Of a stretch of DNA of 64,000 nt, positions 1 to 16,646 are shown piece by piece. A model generated the notes under the pieces. The model worked only from the letters and a program-made list of their open reading frames with translations, was not told the DNA's origin and did not search any database. Position 1 is the first letter of the stretch, and every line of letters begins with the position of its first letter. Source of the DNA: Lottia gigantea (taxonomy: Eukaryota; Mollusca; Gastropoda; Lottiidae); assembly GCF_000327385.1 (NCBI RefSeq), contig NW_008709919.1, positions 1,456,530-1,520,529 on the forward strand, read 5' to 3'. The position numbers and the translations under genes are program-made.

Positions 1-488
1 GAACTGTGAACATAAGTTATCTTTGTAAAATATAGTTGTTTGGTTGGTTCTTTTCTGAACTTTTTTGAGCATGAAGTGTCTTTCTGGAAAAAAATTGAAA
101 GAAACTTGAATGCTTTAAGATTTCAAAACCAAAATATGCTTAAGTTTTAGTAAACTTCTATGCTTAAAAGGAGCTAAGCATTTCAGTTTATTAACATGAG
201 CCATCAAGACCTGAAAAAGCCTTTAGTTGTTGAGATGGACAATAAACAAAGGCCCTGTATGCTGCATGTGTATGATAAAGATCTCTCAGAAATCAAATAA
301 GAGGCTTATAATACATCTTTTCTGGTAAAAGTCCCTCATTGTACTCTACATGGCATTGGCCGTCTTCATTAGCTTCATTAGGTGCAGAAGAGTATGACGT
401 AAAACTCAATTTCATTTTATTTGAACCATTTGGATATGACATTTTAATGGGATTGTTAAACTTTTTTGTGGAAGTGCACTGCAGGAAC

Positions 489-940
489 CAGACGTTTGAC
501 AGAAATTTTGAATGATGCAAATCGATGCTATGAGTGTCCCTGATGCACATACAATTTAGAACACCTCTTTACAATGCTTCAACGCTTTTGTAATATATTG
601 TGATGGTAAAATGGATTGCTAAATTTGTTGCCTTTAATTGAACACCTTTTGTTTGTTGCCAAATCACAAAGTTCATTTTTAGTGGTTTTATCTACCAATG
701 CAAGTTGCCAGGTTGTATTTCACAGACGTCCGATTAAAAATTAGAATTGTGCAAATTGATGCTATCAGTGTCTCCGATGAACATACAAAATTTAGAAAAC
801 CTCTTTACAATCCTTTAAGGCTCATATTTTATCATGGTACAATGGATGGCCAGTTTTTGTTGCCTCTGCCCCTTTATATGTTGCCAAAACAGAATTTGTC
901 ATATTTGGGGGTCTATTCTCCCACTGCAAGTTGTTACAAT
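489..940. repeat. Imperfect tandem duplication, two copies of about 235 bp
   Basis: Copy one starts at CAGACGTTTGAC near 489 and copy two at CAGACGTCCGAT near 724. They share in the same order ATGCTATxAGTGTC, ACCTCTTTACAATxCTT, a TTTGTTGCC block and a final CAATGCAAGTTG or CACTGCAAGTTG. Divergence is moderate. Short ORFs across the region are products of the duplication, not genes. Confidence 0.7.
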
Positions 941-1899
941 GGCTGTAATTTAGTTGCATTTTGTCAGCTAACTATTACACAAGATTTGGGTGTGGTACTC
1001 TAATAATTGTAGTCATATATTGTTGAGAAAGACAAATTATTGATTTTTATCTCACTAAATACTAGTTCAATTGATTTTCTCTTACATGTAGTCTCACTTT
1101 CTCTATCTCTAGCTCTTTTTTTTTCATTCATAGTTTTTGTCTAATTTTCTCGTGTTACTGCTGAAGTCATTGCAGCCAAAAGTTGTTCTTCGGAGGTCAA
1201 ATGCAGTCCTCTTTTGTGTATTAGATGAATCACACTGAAGCTATATTTTAATACACTTGCAATTTAATCTTGTTACTCAAGTTGATAACTGATGTAAAAT
1301 AAGTATGTTCTCTTTTTCTGACCTTGGTCAGTGCTTCTATAGGAGAGAATCTTCCATGGCACTGAACTGAGGCTTTGAGCACTTTGAGTGTGAATAAAAT
1401 TAAATATCATAAACCATGGACAAGTAAAGTGAGTTAATATGTATGATGTTAGCATTATGTGAATGTGTCACTTAGTAACAGTTTTCTCACCAGCAGACCA
1501 CAGAATTATGAGGCCAAAAGACCTGCTGCTGATGTTGGAACAATATCATATAACATGAGTGTTTATGATGAACTTAGGCTGTACATAGCTTTCAGGGTTT
1601 TGTAGACAAACAATTACTAGCAACTTAGTTATAGCAATTTTTCTTGCAAGGTAGACTACAAGTCACTGGCAGCAACCACAGGGACTGGTTGAACCAAGCC
1701 CACAGGCCCCCCATCTCTAAGAGTGAGAAAATATTCCAACAACCAAAGTACACAATTATAATCAAATTAAGCAACCAGCAATATTTAACTGAGTGAAATA
1801 GCATTAACTACCGACTGAAAATCTTCCAATTACAGGCATTAGATTGACTTACAGAGGATCTCAAAATGCAGGAGAGGTTATTTAAAAAAAAAAAATTGG

Positions 1900-1970
1900 G
1901 GGTAGTGCCCCAACCAACTTTGGTCCACAGGCCCACACTCAACTAGTTGAGCTACTGAGCGACTGTGATA
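1900..1970 (-). repeat. Possible degenerate tRNA-derived SINE head
   Basis: The minus strand reads GCTCAGTAGCTCAACTAG, followed by a GTGGGCCTGTGGACC stretch, which resembles the D-arm and anticodon-arm layout of a tRNA. A convincing B box is not seen and no clear tail or target duplication was found. It could equally be chance similarity. Confidence 0.25.
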
Positions 1971-3502
1971 TTTCATTTGACTATAAACTGGTGATGTATC
2001 ATTCTCGCATTCATCTACATGAAATTCATGTTGCTCTCAGATTCTGCAAGTAGCAAGGTGACCTTAGTCCATCTTAAGAGAAAGACATCTTTCATTTGTT
2101 TCAGTGTCTGTTTAGGGTGATGTCAGGTAACTTGGTAAAGTGCTATAGTATAAACTGTTCAGTGTGACATCAATTGACATTGAATATTGACTGATGGATA
2201 AAGGTTCCACCCTGAGCTCTAGCCATGCTCAATCAATATCTATTAATATATAAATATGTCAACATTTATCATATGAGTGATGATTGTAGCTTTGAATTAG
2301 GAGTCCATGTATTGCAGAAAGAGAACCCATGCTATCTTCATAGTGCAATTATATAGATAAAACAGATATAAAATCGTCAGGATTGCCCATGAACTGCTAT
2401 ATCTCAGGTTCTCATTATTTTGTACCCCTTTTCTGTATTTTGGCATCCCTTTAACCTTTGATTAGCTAAGGGGGTATTTCAATCATTTTCTCATGGTCAT
2501 TAACTGCCTGGTTAATAAACTTTCCCAGAGAAGCTCCTGAAGTACCCCTTTGGTATTTGCTGGTGCCTCCAAAGGTTACTAGTTCCTCGGGTTGGGATGC
2601 TTATGAAATAGTCAAAATGGAACACCCAGGAGTCTTGTTAGTAACTTAGTTGCTGAAGGTGTTTCACATACCAGTACAACTGGAATGGCACAAATACACC
2701 AAGAAGCAATTAGGGTATGACTTGTGAACACTCTTAGTGTTTCTGATGGGTCTCTGAGAGGTATGCTTAAGTCCTCTGTGAAAGGATTCTAAGGATATCA
2801 AATCAGATGTTTTGGCAAAATAATTCACTTAATGCACCAGACAATGGTTGATATGGGATTGCTGGTCATCATTAGCCTCTTAAGGGAGAAAATGGTTGGC
2901 AAGACACATTTCATTTCATTCTAACTCAAAAGAGCAGGGAACATTTTAGATATAAAATTGATTGTTTTATCATCTGCTAGACAGAGCATCATCATCCAGT
3001 CAGATTGATTTTCCTTTGAATTGTATGATCCGCAAGTGATTATCAATGCAGTTTTAGAAGGACTTTGTCCACATTTGTTTATATAGTAATGATTTAAGAT
3101 GTGGCCATTTGATCATTCAAGCCTACTGACCCAACTTTGATCTTAATATATGCAGCCTATCAATTCATTAAAAATATTAATATGAGTTGTTTATAGTGTT
3201 TCATATTGCTTTATTTATTTTATAGTAAAATTTCTGGAAATTTCTTTTAAAACTTATAAAGCCATCTTTAAAACCGAATTTAAAATTTTTGCCGTTGATT
3301 GCATGTATACAAAAAAAGCAGATATTAAAAAGGGTCTTTCAAATATTTCATAACCTTTATAATGGTTTTCAATAGACTGAATACGAGATAGATAATAAAT
3401 GTGTATATACATTAAATACATAATGTATGAGAATATGATATATTATGTATGACTAGTAATGTATGAGTAGATGATATTTTGTGGTATGTTTTGTTCTTTC
3501 AG

Positions 3503-7709
<4,207 letters not shown>

Positions 7710-8718
7710 AAAGAGATCTATCTGGGGCAGCATCCATGTGGGCAATTAATGTATTTATTTGTGAAAGTGTCCTTGGTACAAAAAAAAAAACTCATGCATT
7801 GATAACTGTGGTTTCTACTCTAATTGTCATTGGATCTGACCACCACTCAAGATAAAGCATATATATTATAAAAATATGTTTTGACAACATCTATATATCA
7901 AGCCTCACTTTCCATTCTTCATTATGTAGTAGTTTTTTCTACTCGAAAACAAATATTCATCTACTATGATTGCTAAGTTGAAGAGATAATCAGTTGGTAT
8001 TGTTTGTGCTTGTTTTTCTTTTCAATATGTACAGTTCAGATGGCTACATTCTGTTAATATCTGTTCTGCCTCCTATTTGACTTGTTGTTTTCATATTTTG
8101 TGACTAAAAAAAAAATATATCAGCTCTACTCAAATTTTAAAGTCACTTCTTTTGCCATTTATGTGAATGATATCATTTTTATTGAGGAAAATGATGGAAA
8201 AAAACTCTTTTTATGATATGAAATATATGTAAAATATATATAATTTGTTACCAAATATGGTCACACATCAACAACATGGTAGATAAAAGGTGTCATAATA
8301 ATGTTGCAGTCATGACGTCATCTTTTGCTGTCGACAGCTAATAAGTGTTGTTGTTCAAGAAGCTGGAAGCTGGCTGGTAACAGGGAGTAAGAATTATGTT
8401 ATCTATATAGTTGGTGTATTTAATACAGTGCAATTCTAGGTGAAATTTTTTAGTATGGAATCTTGGTGATGCAATGTTCTGTATGTACTATAGACTTCTG
8501 TAAACAGAAATTAGACCGGATCTGTGTATTTGGGATTTTTTGAAGCCACTGAATTCTCTCGGTGGGCTAATTGTGTGATTTTTGTTTTATTTATAAAGTT
8601 GTTGTAATGTTAATATTAGTCAAAAACAACTCTGTACATAGTAGAAAATTGTAGGCAAATTTTCATGCCTAAGATTGGTCAATTTTGACTATCTATTTTC
8701 TCAATGTGGTCATGTATT

Positions 8719-9028
8719 ATGTCAATATCAGATGAAACTAGTATCGTTCTTACTTTGAAATGACCTCAACCAAAGTAGTTTACAGCCATTTTGAATCTCT
8801 TCCTCAACTTCATAAGCCGAATTTTGAAAAAGGCAATTATAGTTCAAATAAGCCTTCAAATCAAATTTATGGGTTAATAAATGATTCAAAGGCTTTGTTG
8901 AAATATTATAACCATCATCGAAATTCGACTTATTTAGTTCAGGAAGAGATTCAAAATGGTTGTGAACTACGATCGTGTGTGTTTTTTCCACGTAAGAACC
9001 AGACGTAGTTTCGTATGATGTCAATATC
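8719..9028. mobile_element. Fold-back (palindromic) MITE-like element flanked by an 11-bp direct repeat
   Basis: The two halves of 8730-9017 are imperfect reverse complements: both strands read CATTTTGAATCTCTTCCT near their start and GAAGAGATTCAAAATGGTTG near their end. The outer ends match as GAAACTA followed by CGTTCTTAC or TGGTTCTTAC. ATGTCAATATC occurs exactly at 8719-8729 and again at 9018-9028 in the same orientation and looks like a target-site duplication. Because of the palindrome, both strands carry an open frame of 82-98 codons with similar peptides (HFESLP, EEIQNGC); these are not genes. No transposase is present and the family cannot be named. Confidence 0.75.
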
Positions 9029-9129
9029 TTATCTTGTTTACATCAACATTGAATTTTTTGCATAACAAAGAAACACAGCATGTACTCGTGGAGTCGAAAC
9101 TGCAGGATTGTGTACCAATCAGTTTGAAT

Positions 9130-9350
9130 GATTATTGGATAATCATCATTGCATACTGAATGATGATTACAATGATTAATACTGATGATAATTGATGATT
9201 GTTACAACCCTTTCTGGCACTGGATGATACTATTACATGATTTACAACTGTAATGATTATTGATTAGAATGATTATTAATGATTGTGGATATATTTATTA
9301 ATAATAATAATAACTACAAAATAATATTAATAATAACGATAATAATACTT
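9130..9350. repeat. Low-complexity AT-rich tract (ATGATT and AATAAT motifs)
   Basis: Cryptically simple sequence made of repeated ATGATTA, ATGATGATT and then TAATAATAA motifs. It carries no gene signal. Confidence 0.6.
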
Positions 9351-9829
9351 TTTGTGTACTACAATTTTTTGTATAGCGTTTGTTTGTTTTTTGTATGAAG
9401 CAAAAGGATTTGTTTCATAATGCCAATCTTTTACCTTTGTCATTACATGTATATAAGCCTGTTTAGGATTCCATCTTACTCACACTGTATGAATATCTTA
9501 TGGCTTATAAATACTTTTATTTTCTACTTTACATCTACATTGTGTCCAAATCTTTTCTGGGAGTAAATTTGTATGACTTTTCGACCCAATTAATAATAAA
9601 CTTGTCGTATGAATTAGGAATTTATTTCATTGCAAAAAAGAAATCCTGCAACCCTAACCAGTACTTTAATATTTTGATATTAACAATATATAACTGAGCT
9701 TGTTTACAAAAAATGTTCACGACAGGATTTTTTGCAAAAATGTTAGTTCACCTATTTAGATCATAAAATTAATTACTCAGACTGCAGAATGGAAATAAAA
9801 ATGGCCCAGAACACCGTACAGATAAAACT

Positions 9830-12680
9830 ATGGACATTTTTGGTATGAAAGTAATAATTCAGTTTATTTAAAACAAAATGTATATATACAAGTGCTGTAA
9901 CTTCATACAATTTTTTAAGACTGTTGCAAGGGAGGGGGTGTATTCTGCAGTAAGTACAAAGTCAAAGTTTTGCCAGTTAAGTGGGGTAGGGCCATTACAA
10001 TTTTAACAATACTGGAATTTGATTTTCTGGTGCTCCGTTTAAAAGGGTTAAGGACAATATTAATTTTTTTTCGACCATATTCATAATCTTTAGGAAAATA
10101 CAAATATCCTTTTTTTTTCTGATTTAAAATGTTACATGTACTCTTGTTTAAAAAAAATGGTTGATGTTTTATTGATTTCTAAATTCCCCTATTTCTAATA
10201 ATTTTCTTAAAATCAGTGAAATGAATATGTAAAATATTTTTTTGTCTAATTTAGTTTATATTATGTACAGGGTATTAGCTGAATTGTCTTAAAATTTTGT
10301 TTTTTAGGGAAGTGAACAGGGAATTTTCACTCTGAAAATATGTACTTGACCAAAAATATGTACTTGATCAAAAATATGTACTTGACCAAAAATATGTACT
10401 TGATCAGTTCAGATTGATTATTGAGGATAATGTTTAAAAAAAACCTTCATATTTCAGACTCAAGAATTCAAGAAGAATTTTTGAAAAAAATAGAGTCAAA
10501 TTATGTTCTTATGAGAATTCTTCCATAGAAAAAATCTATAAAAAAGTACAAAATTGATGACAGTGTGTCTCTGTGTCCTTTGATACATCATAAATAAGCT
10601 GAATTTTAAGAACAGATCATCTTTCGTCTAAAAAAAAATTATAAATTTTTTGTGGTTTTTTGGGGTTTTTCAAATTAAAAATCTACTGGGTTAATGAATT
10701 TCAGATGTAATATATCTTCTAAAAATGGTTGTGTGATATTACAGTTGTGTTAACTATTCATCTTGGCCCTGTTTCTCAAAATATCTTGCCACTAACATTT
10801 TTTAAATCTCCTTTCTGAAAAAAATCTAGGGTAAGAGTTATTGAGAGCATGGGGTCAGAACTTTTGAAATTATTTCATTAATATGTTTATCATCACAGTA
10901 CTTGCTTATATCTTGTACTCAAACACAAATGCTTTTATCAGGGTGTATATTATGTATATGCCTCTTAGTTTCAATAATTCTTGAATAATTATATCTCAAA
11001 ATCTGAAGAAATTTAAGTATATATGATGCTTTTTAACATGTGGGATATGCATACTAAACTAACTCAAGTTTAAAAAAATGAATAATTCACCTCCAAAGAC
11101 AAGAGAGTAAAGTTGGAATCATTAACAATATACAAAAATTCAATTGACAATGTTTTAAATCCAGTTAAAAAATGCTTTTTTTTTTTTTTTATTTAGGATA
11201 TCCATATATGTAAAACAATTCTGCAGAAAAATGTCATTGAAATTCTAATACTATGTTATGGTTATATTACAATAAAGCAAGGGAAGGAACTCTAGTATAA
11301 ATAGGCCTATCTACATTGTAAGAAATTTTCACGGACACTAAAATATCTGCCAACACTAAATATAAGTTATATAATGATATTTTTAAACTGCTCAATCTTC
11401 AAAGCTTCATGTCATTTGTATAGAATGAATGATTTGTGTATATTTTTTACGTAATCCATTGCCTAAATATAATGTCCTATTGAGGCTTTTGTCTATTTAT
11501 TTATCTCTTCCCTATTGGCTTACACATGTATATGTAAACACTCTTAATAAGGCAAAATTTATATTGATTTTAAGCTTATGTTCATTAGATTTAAATAGTT
11601 GCGAAGAATTTTTAAGAAAATTGTTTCACTTGTGCATTTGTAACATTGCAATGGCTATCTTGCATTTAAGGACATTGTCAAATAGGTATTAAATCACAAC
11701 TGACCCAAAAGGCAGTGAAAAAATTAGCAAATTTTAAAACTGTTAATAAAATGGACAGCAGATTTTTATTTTTCTGAGCACAATTAAGAAATTTTAAGGA
11801 ATAATCAGTGACCAACAATTATTATGGAACCAAGCTTTTTTCAATATTTTCGTACCTTATGGTTGAATTGATTTCAGTAATTATTCCATCAAATTCTATT
11901 AGTTTTCTCAGTTACATGAAAGTCTATGATTCATATTATTAGCAGTAATAATTTTCCTTCATTGCTCACCTCCTGTTTGGCCAGTCAGTGTGGTTGGGTT
12001 TTAATACCTCTCCAACATGGCTATAATGAGATTCAATATGAATCAAAACCTTAATTGGAAAATTAATTTCAAATTCATTCTTGTACATTTTTCAGCAATA
12101 TGTCTCACTCTATGTATCTGTTGAAAAAGGGTAGTGCTTGGCCTTATAGTATATGGCGAATACTGAACAGTAATAAAAAAAATGTGCTGGTTATATCCTA
12201 TTTTAGGAGATGTATTCAATATAAGCTATGTTGCCTTAAAGCTGTACCCTCACTTTAACAAATTATTACAAATGTTTTGATTAATGGAAATTTTTAATAA
12301 TGCTAGCTTAAAAAAATTAAAAAACATGATAAAATAATCAAAGGCTTTATATGGTCACATTTATGAAAAACTCTTAAAGGACATGTTTGGTTTGTGAAAA
12401 TATTTTGCAAGATTTGAAAAATTTAAAAGCCACTCTTGGCTTCCCCAGCATCTTAGTTTTACTGTCCATAATTTATAATAAGCTGTTTTAAATACTCTTT
12501 TACTTGTGGTTTTGTGTGGCAAACTGACATTATATGTGACTATTATATCAAGTAAGAAAGTGGTTTTAGTATGTATGATTTTTGTGCAATCTATCCATTT
12601 TGTTATAATTTCTTTATTTCACTGATTTTTACAATATCCAAAAATTGGTGCTCAAAATCATGATAACTAGTAGGGGTTAG
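9830..12680. other. Intergenic sequence without recognisable genes
   Basis: AT-rich sequence with many poly-T and poly-A runs. The only structure seen is a run of about four copies of an 18-19 bp unit AAAATATGTACTTGACC / AAAATATGTACTTGATC at about 10335-10405. Short ORFs here show no recognisable motif. Confidence 0.5.
10335..10405. repeat. Short tandem repeat, 18-19 bp unit, about 4 copies
   Basis: The unit AAATATGTACTTGA(C/T)C(A) is repeated head to tail, with TTGACC and TTGATC versions alternating. Confidence 0.8.
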
Positions 12681-12689
12681 GATGATCTC

Positions 12690-12990
12690 ATTGTCAAGTC
12701 AAGATTATCTGTGAAGTTAAGATTATCTGAAATATTTGCGAAATTAAGATAATCTGAAATATTGGTCAAGTTAAGAGTATCTGAAATATTTATCAAATTA
12801 AGATGATCTGTATTTTTTTTTTATGTTAAGATAATCTGAAATATTTGTCAAGTTAAGATAATCTGAAATATTAATCTGAAATATTTGTCAAGTTAAGATA
12901 ATCTGAAACATTTGTCAAGTTAAGATTGGTGAAGTTAAGATAATTTGGAATATTTGTCAAGTTAACATTATCTGAAATATTCTTATAGGA
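12690..12990. repeat. Minisatellite, unit about 27-28 bp (GTCAAGTTAAGATAATCTG)
   Basis: About ten diverged copies of a unit of the form TTTGTCAAGTTAAGATAATC followed by TGAAATA. Some copies are truncated, for example near 12870-12930. Intergenic; no gene overlap. Confidence 0.8.
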
Positions 12991-14319
12991 CAGGATTTTT
13001 TAAAATTTAAGTTTAGTTACAAGGCCCTTTTTTGAAAAAATCTTGCAAAAACAATTTTTTCTTCAGACTATTTCAATATTTTTATGAAAATGGGGTTTGG
13101 TTTCACATTTTGAAAAGAAAACTTGACACGCGTAAATTTCCCTTAGAAATGAAATTCTTAGATTAAAACATGAACTTGAATAAGTGTGTAAGAAAAAAAA
13201 TAAATGTTTTTTGCGATTTTCAGGGTTAAACTTTAAGGTCAATGGGATTTTGTGTTTCATAATGTGCTGTATTGACAAATACACCGAACACAAAGTACAA
13301 ATTTTTCACAGGGTTTCCCCTTTAATCAAATCTTTTTGATGGAAGTTTAAATTGTCAAGGGATTATTTTTTTTTTCTTTTGATTATTGACCATTGCTTAA
13401 GATTTGTGAGCATGAATTTTGATATTGTACATATATATATTATATAAACTATTAATGGATGAATTATACAGTTTTTAATTTGATACACAATTGAATTTTA
13501 TGGTGACATAAATGTACTTCTAAGGTTGAAAAGTGATTGAAACTAACTTTATTTCTATCCTCCATTTACCTACAAATCTTTACTTTTTTTGTACATTTCA
13601 TCAATATCTATTAGATGTAATGAAAAGATTCATTATAAAACTACATGTATCTTATGTATCTTGAGACAAATTCAGATTTTTTTATTTAGTTTCTTACAGA
13701 ACATAGCTTTAATGTCATAACTCTTAGGTAAAGCTTATGTTAAAATCAAAACACAACCGATGAGGAAATTAAAAGCTTACATGTAATGTGTTATGTGTTT
13801 TTTATTGTCAAATTGTCTTCATCATTCAAGAATTTGTGTACGTTTGCCCCAATTAGCCTAAATCTGTGTGCTGCAGTGGATCTTCGACAGTTGGAAATTG
13901 TCTGTCAAAATTTCCCTCAGAGTACATTGCATTGTGTTGTCTGTCTTCATTAGCTCAATTAGGTACAGAATGTAAAACTTCACTCAGTTTTATTTGAGCC
14001 CAATTCTACTTGTGAATGCGTATTTTCCAATGGGGAAAGGGTAGGGGGTATGTTAACTCTGCAATAAAAACTGATCCCATACAGCCTATGCGTTTCTCAA
14101 CCCTTCATCCCTTTGGGTGATTCCCCCTAGCTAATATTGTTTATTTGGTATATTCTAATCTAATATGGACATAGGACAGATGTAGGTGCTGGAATAATCG
14201 GACAAGCAGATTGCCATAATGATACCAATTCGTCTTAAAGGAAGATGTTTTTAGAAGCATAGAAATTTGGCCCAGGAATAAACTTCCTTGCAATTGAACT
14301 GATTACAACATCATATACA

Positions 14320-15860
14320 AAGTAATGATTATTATATCTCGTACACTTGAACTAAGTATAATATCGCATGCACTTGATCTAATTATAATATCACATACAT
14401 TGAACTAATTATAATAACACATACTCTTGAACTTATTATAATATCACCTGACACTTGAACTGGTTATAATATCACATACACTTGAACTTATTATAATATC
14501 ACATACACTTGAACTTATTATAATATCACATACTCTTGAACTTATTATAATATCACATGCACTTGAACTAATTATAATAACACATACACTTGAACTTATA
14601 ATATCACATACACTTGAACTTATTATAATATCACATACACTTGAACTTATTATAATATCACATACTCTTGAACTTATTATAATATCACATACTCTTGAAC
14701 TTATTATAATATCACATACTCTTGATCTAATTATAATATCACATACATTGAACTAATTATAATAACACATACTCTTGAACTTATTATAATATCACCTGAC
14801 ACTTGAACTTGTTATAATATCACATACACTTGAACTTATTATAATATCACATACTCTTGAACTTATTATAATATCACATACTTTTGAACTAATTATAATA
14901 ACACATACACTTGAACTTATTATAATAACACATACACTTGAACTTATTATAATAACACATACACTTGAACTAATTATAATAACACATACACTTGAAATAA
15001 TTGTAATATCGCTTACATTTGATCTAATTATAATATCGCATACACTTGAACTAAATATAATATCACATACACTTGAACTAATACACAAAGTAATGATTAT
15101 TATATCTCATACACTTGAACTTATTATAATAACACATACACTTGAACTAATTATATCACATACACTTGAACTTATTATAAAATCACATACACTTGAACTA
15201 ATTATAATATCACATACACTTGAACTTATTATAATATGGCATACACTTGAACTAATTATTATATCTCATACACTTGAACTAACTATAATATCACATACAC
15301 TTGAACTAATACACAAAGTAATGATTATTATATCTTATACACTTGAACTAATCATAATATCACATACATTTGAACTAATTATAATATCACATACATTTGA
15401 CCTGATTAAAAAATTATTTACACTTGAACAGATTAAAATATCACCTGACACTTGAACTGGTTATAATATCACATACACTTGAACTAATAATATCACATAC
15501 ACTTGAACTGACTATAACAACACAGGCACTTGAACTAATTATAATATCACATACACTTGTACTAATTATAATATCACCTGACACTTGAACTGGTTATAAT
15601 ATCACATACACTTGAACTAATAATATCACATACACTTGAACTAATTGTAATATCGCTTTCACTTGAACTGGTTATAATATAACCTACACTTGAACTGCTT
15701 TCAATATCATATACAATGGAACTTAATATAATATCACATACACTTTTAACTGCTTTCAATACCATATACAATGGAACTTAATATAATATCACATACACTT
15801 TAAATGATTACAATGTCACATACAATGGAACTTAATATAATTTCACATACACTTTAACTG
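14320..15860. repeat. Large minisatellite array, 27-bp unit, more than 50 copies
   Basis: Head-to-tail units of the form CACATACACTTGAACTTATT plus ATAATAT fill about 1.5 kb. Variants include TACTCTTGAACT, CCTGACACTTGAACTGG and, at the right end, ACAATGGAACTTAATATAAT. A longer segment (ACACAAAGTAATGATTATTA onward) recurs inside the array near 15082 and 15310, showing higher-order duplication. The unit length is a multiple of three, so long open frames run through on both strands (SSSVCVIII-like and HTLELIIIS-like nine-residue repeats); these are artefacts and not proteins. Confidence 0.92.
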
Positions 15861-16646
15861 ATTGCAATATCATCAACGGTCATTGCTATTGAATTCAATT
15901 CGAATGTATTCAATTCATTGTGTGACTGGGGCAACAAACACCATGGGTGATCTAGCAGGCAATTGTCAGACCGGGAGTTACAAAGCCATGTAAAAAGGAG
16001 GAAGCTATTCAGACTATGAGCATTTAACTCAAACCCTTTTGTGCAGAGACAGGTCGGCGCCGTAAGAACCTTCCGTCTGTTTTGTCGACATCCTACACGA
16101 GGCCCCATCATAACTGATGTCAATCTATATGTTATAGGAACCATACTATAAAGACTTTTGCAGTTGGGCGTTTCCTTCTTGCTTTCAAACATCATTATTT
16201 GGAATATGTTGTCCTGTACTATCTTCCTCTTAGTTTGTAATGGAATACCTTCATGTAGTCCCTTCATGTACAAGAAAATCAAAAATGTACATTTATGAAC
16301 AGGTTGCATCCGACATGCACGAAAATGAAATGAATTGAAATGCAGTTATACGTTCTACTTTACGATGAAGCTTATCCCACGCGATCTTAAAACGTTACGT
16401 TCTGTGATCACAATAACAAAAGATAACAAAACTGAAAGAAACACCAGATCCCTTTAGGGACAATGCCCCCGACTTGATTTTAACCTTATGGTTAGCAATT
16501 ATGCAATCTAGTTACATAAGGGTTGATTAAATAACACTGGCCCGCATTATGGATACAGTTCAATTGGAAGTAAGGTCGTGATAATAGGCAATTGAATGAT
16601 GGTGGTAATTTGAAATGATTACAAGCTAGTTAACCTTCGCTATAGG
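15860..16646 (+). other. Intergenic/upstream region of the FAXC gene
   Basis: The sequence is less AT-rich than the array before it and contains a minus-strand open frame of 151 codons (15854-16309) with no recognisable domain, part of which is derived from the neighbouring repeat. The promoter of the downstream gene probably lies here, but no TATA box or other element is convincing. Confidence 0.4.

Larger units (their letters stand above)
1..3502 (+). other. 3' part of the first coding intron of the G-alpha-q gene
   Basis: No coding exon is seen here. The segment precedes an acceptor at 3501-3502 whose exon starts in the middle of the P-loop glycine codon, so the first coding exon of the G-alpha gene must lie upstream of the window. 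The interval holds an imperfect direct duplication at about 489-940 and a weak tRNA-like head near 1905-1970 on the minus strand. The rest is AT-rich sequence without recognisable content. Confidence 0.75.
7710..9830 (+). other. Probable 3' UTR and 3' flank of the G-alpha-q gene
   Basis: Non-coding AT-rich sequence follows the stop codon. AATAAA hexamers occur at about 9595 and 9793 and are candidate poly(A) signals, but the transcript end cannot be fixed from sequence alone. A perfect TGACGTCA palindrome sits at 8313-8320; in this position its significance is unknown. The fold-back element at 8719-9028 lies inside this stretch. Confidence 0.4.

Noticed and set aside
8728-9024. Two overlapping ORFs on opposite strands with similar peptides
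   Set aside because: They arise because the segment is a palindrome; no codon-level evidence for a gene.
14792-15455. Long repetitive ORFs on both strands (SSSVCVIII and HTLELIIIS repeats)
   Set aside because: They are translations of a 27-bp minisatellite whose period is a multiple of three.
14320-15860. Superficial resemblance to a CRISPR array
   Set aside because: The units are directly abutting with no unique spacers, and the context is a eukaryotic nuclear genome.
15854-16309. Minus-strand frame of 151 codons
   Set aside because: No recognisable domain, splice context or start; part of it comes from the edge of the minisatellite.
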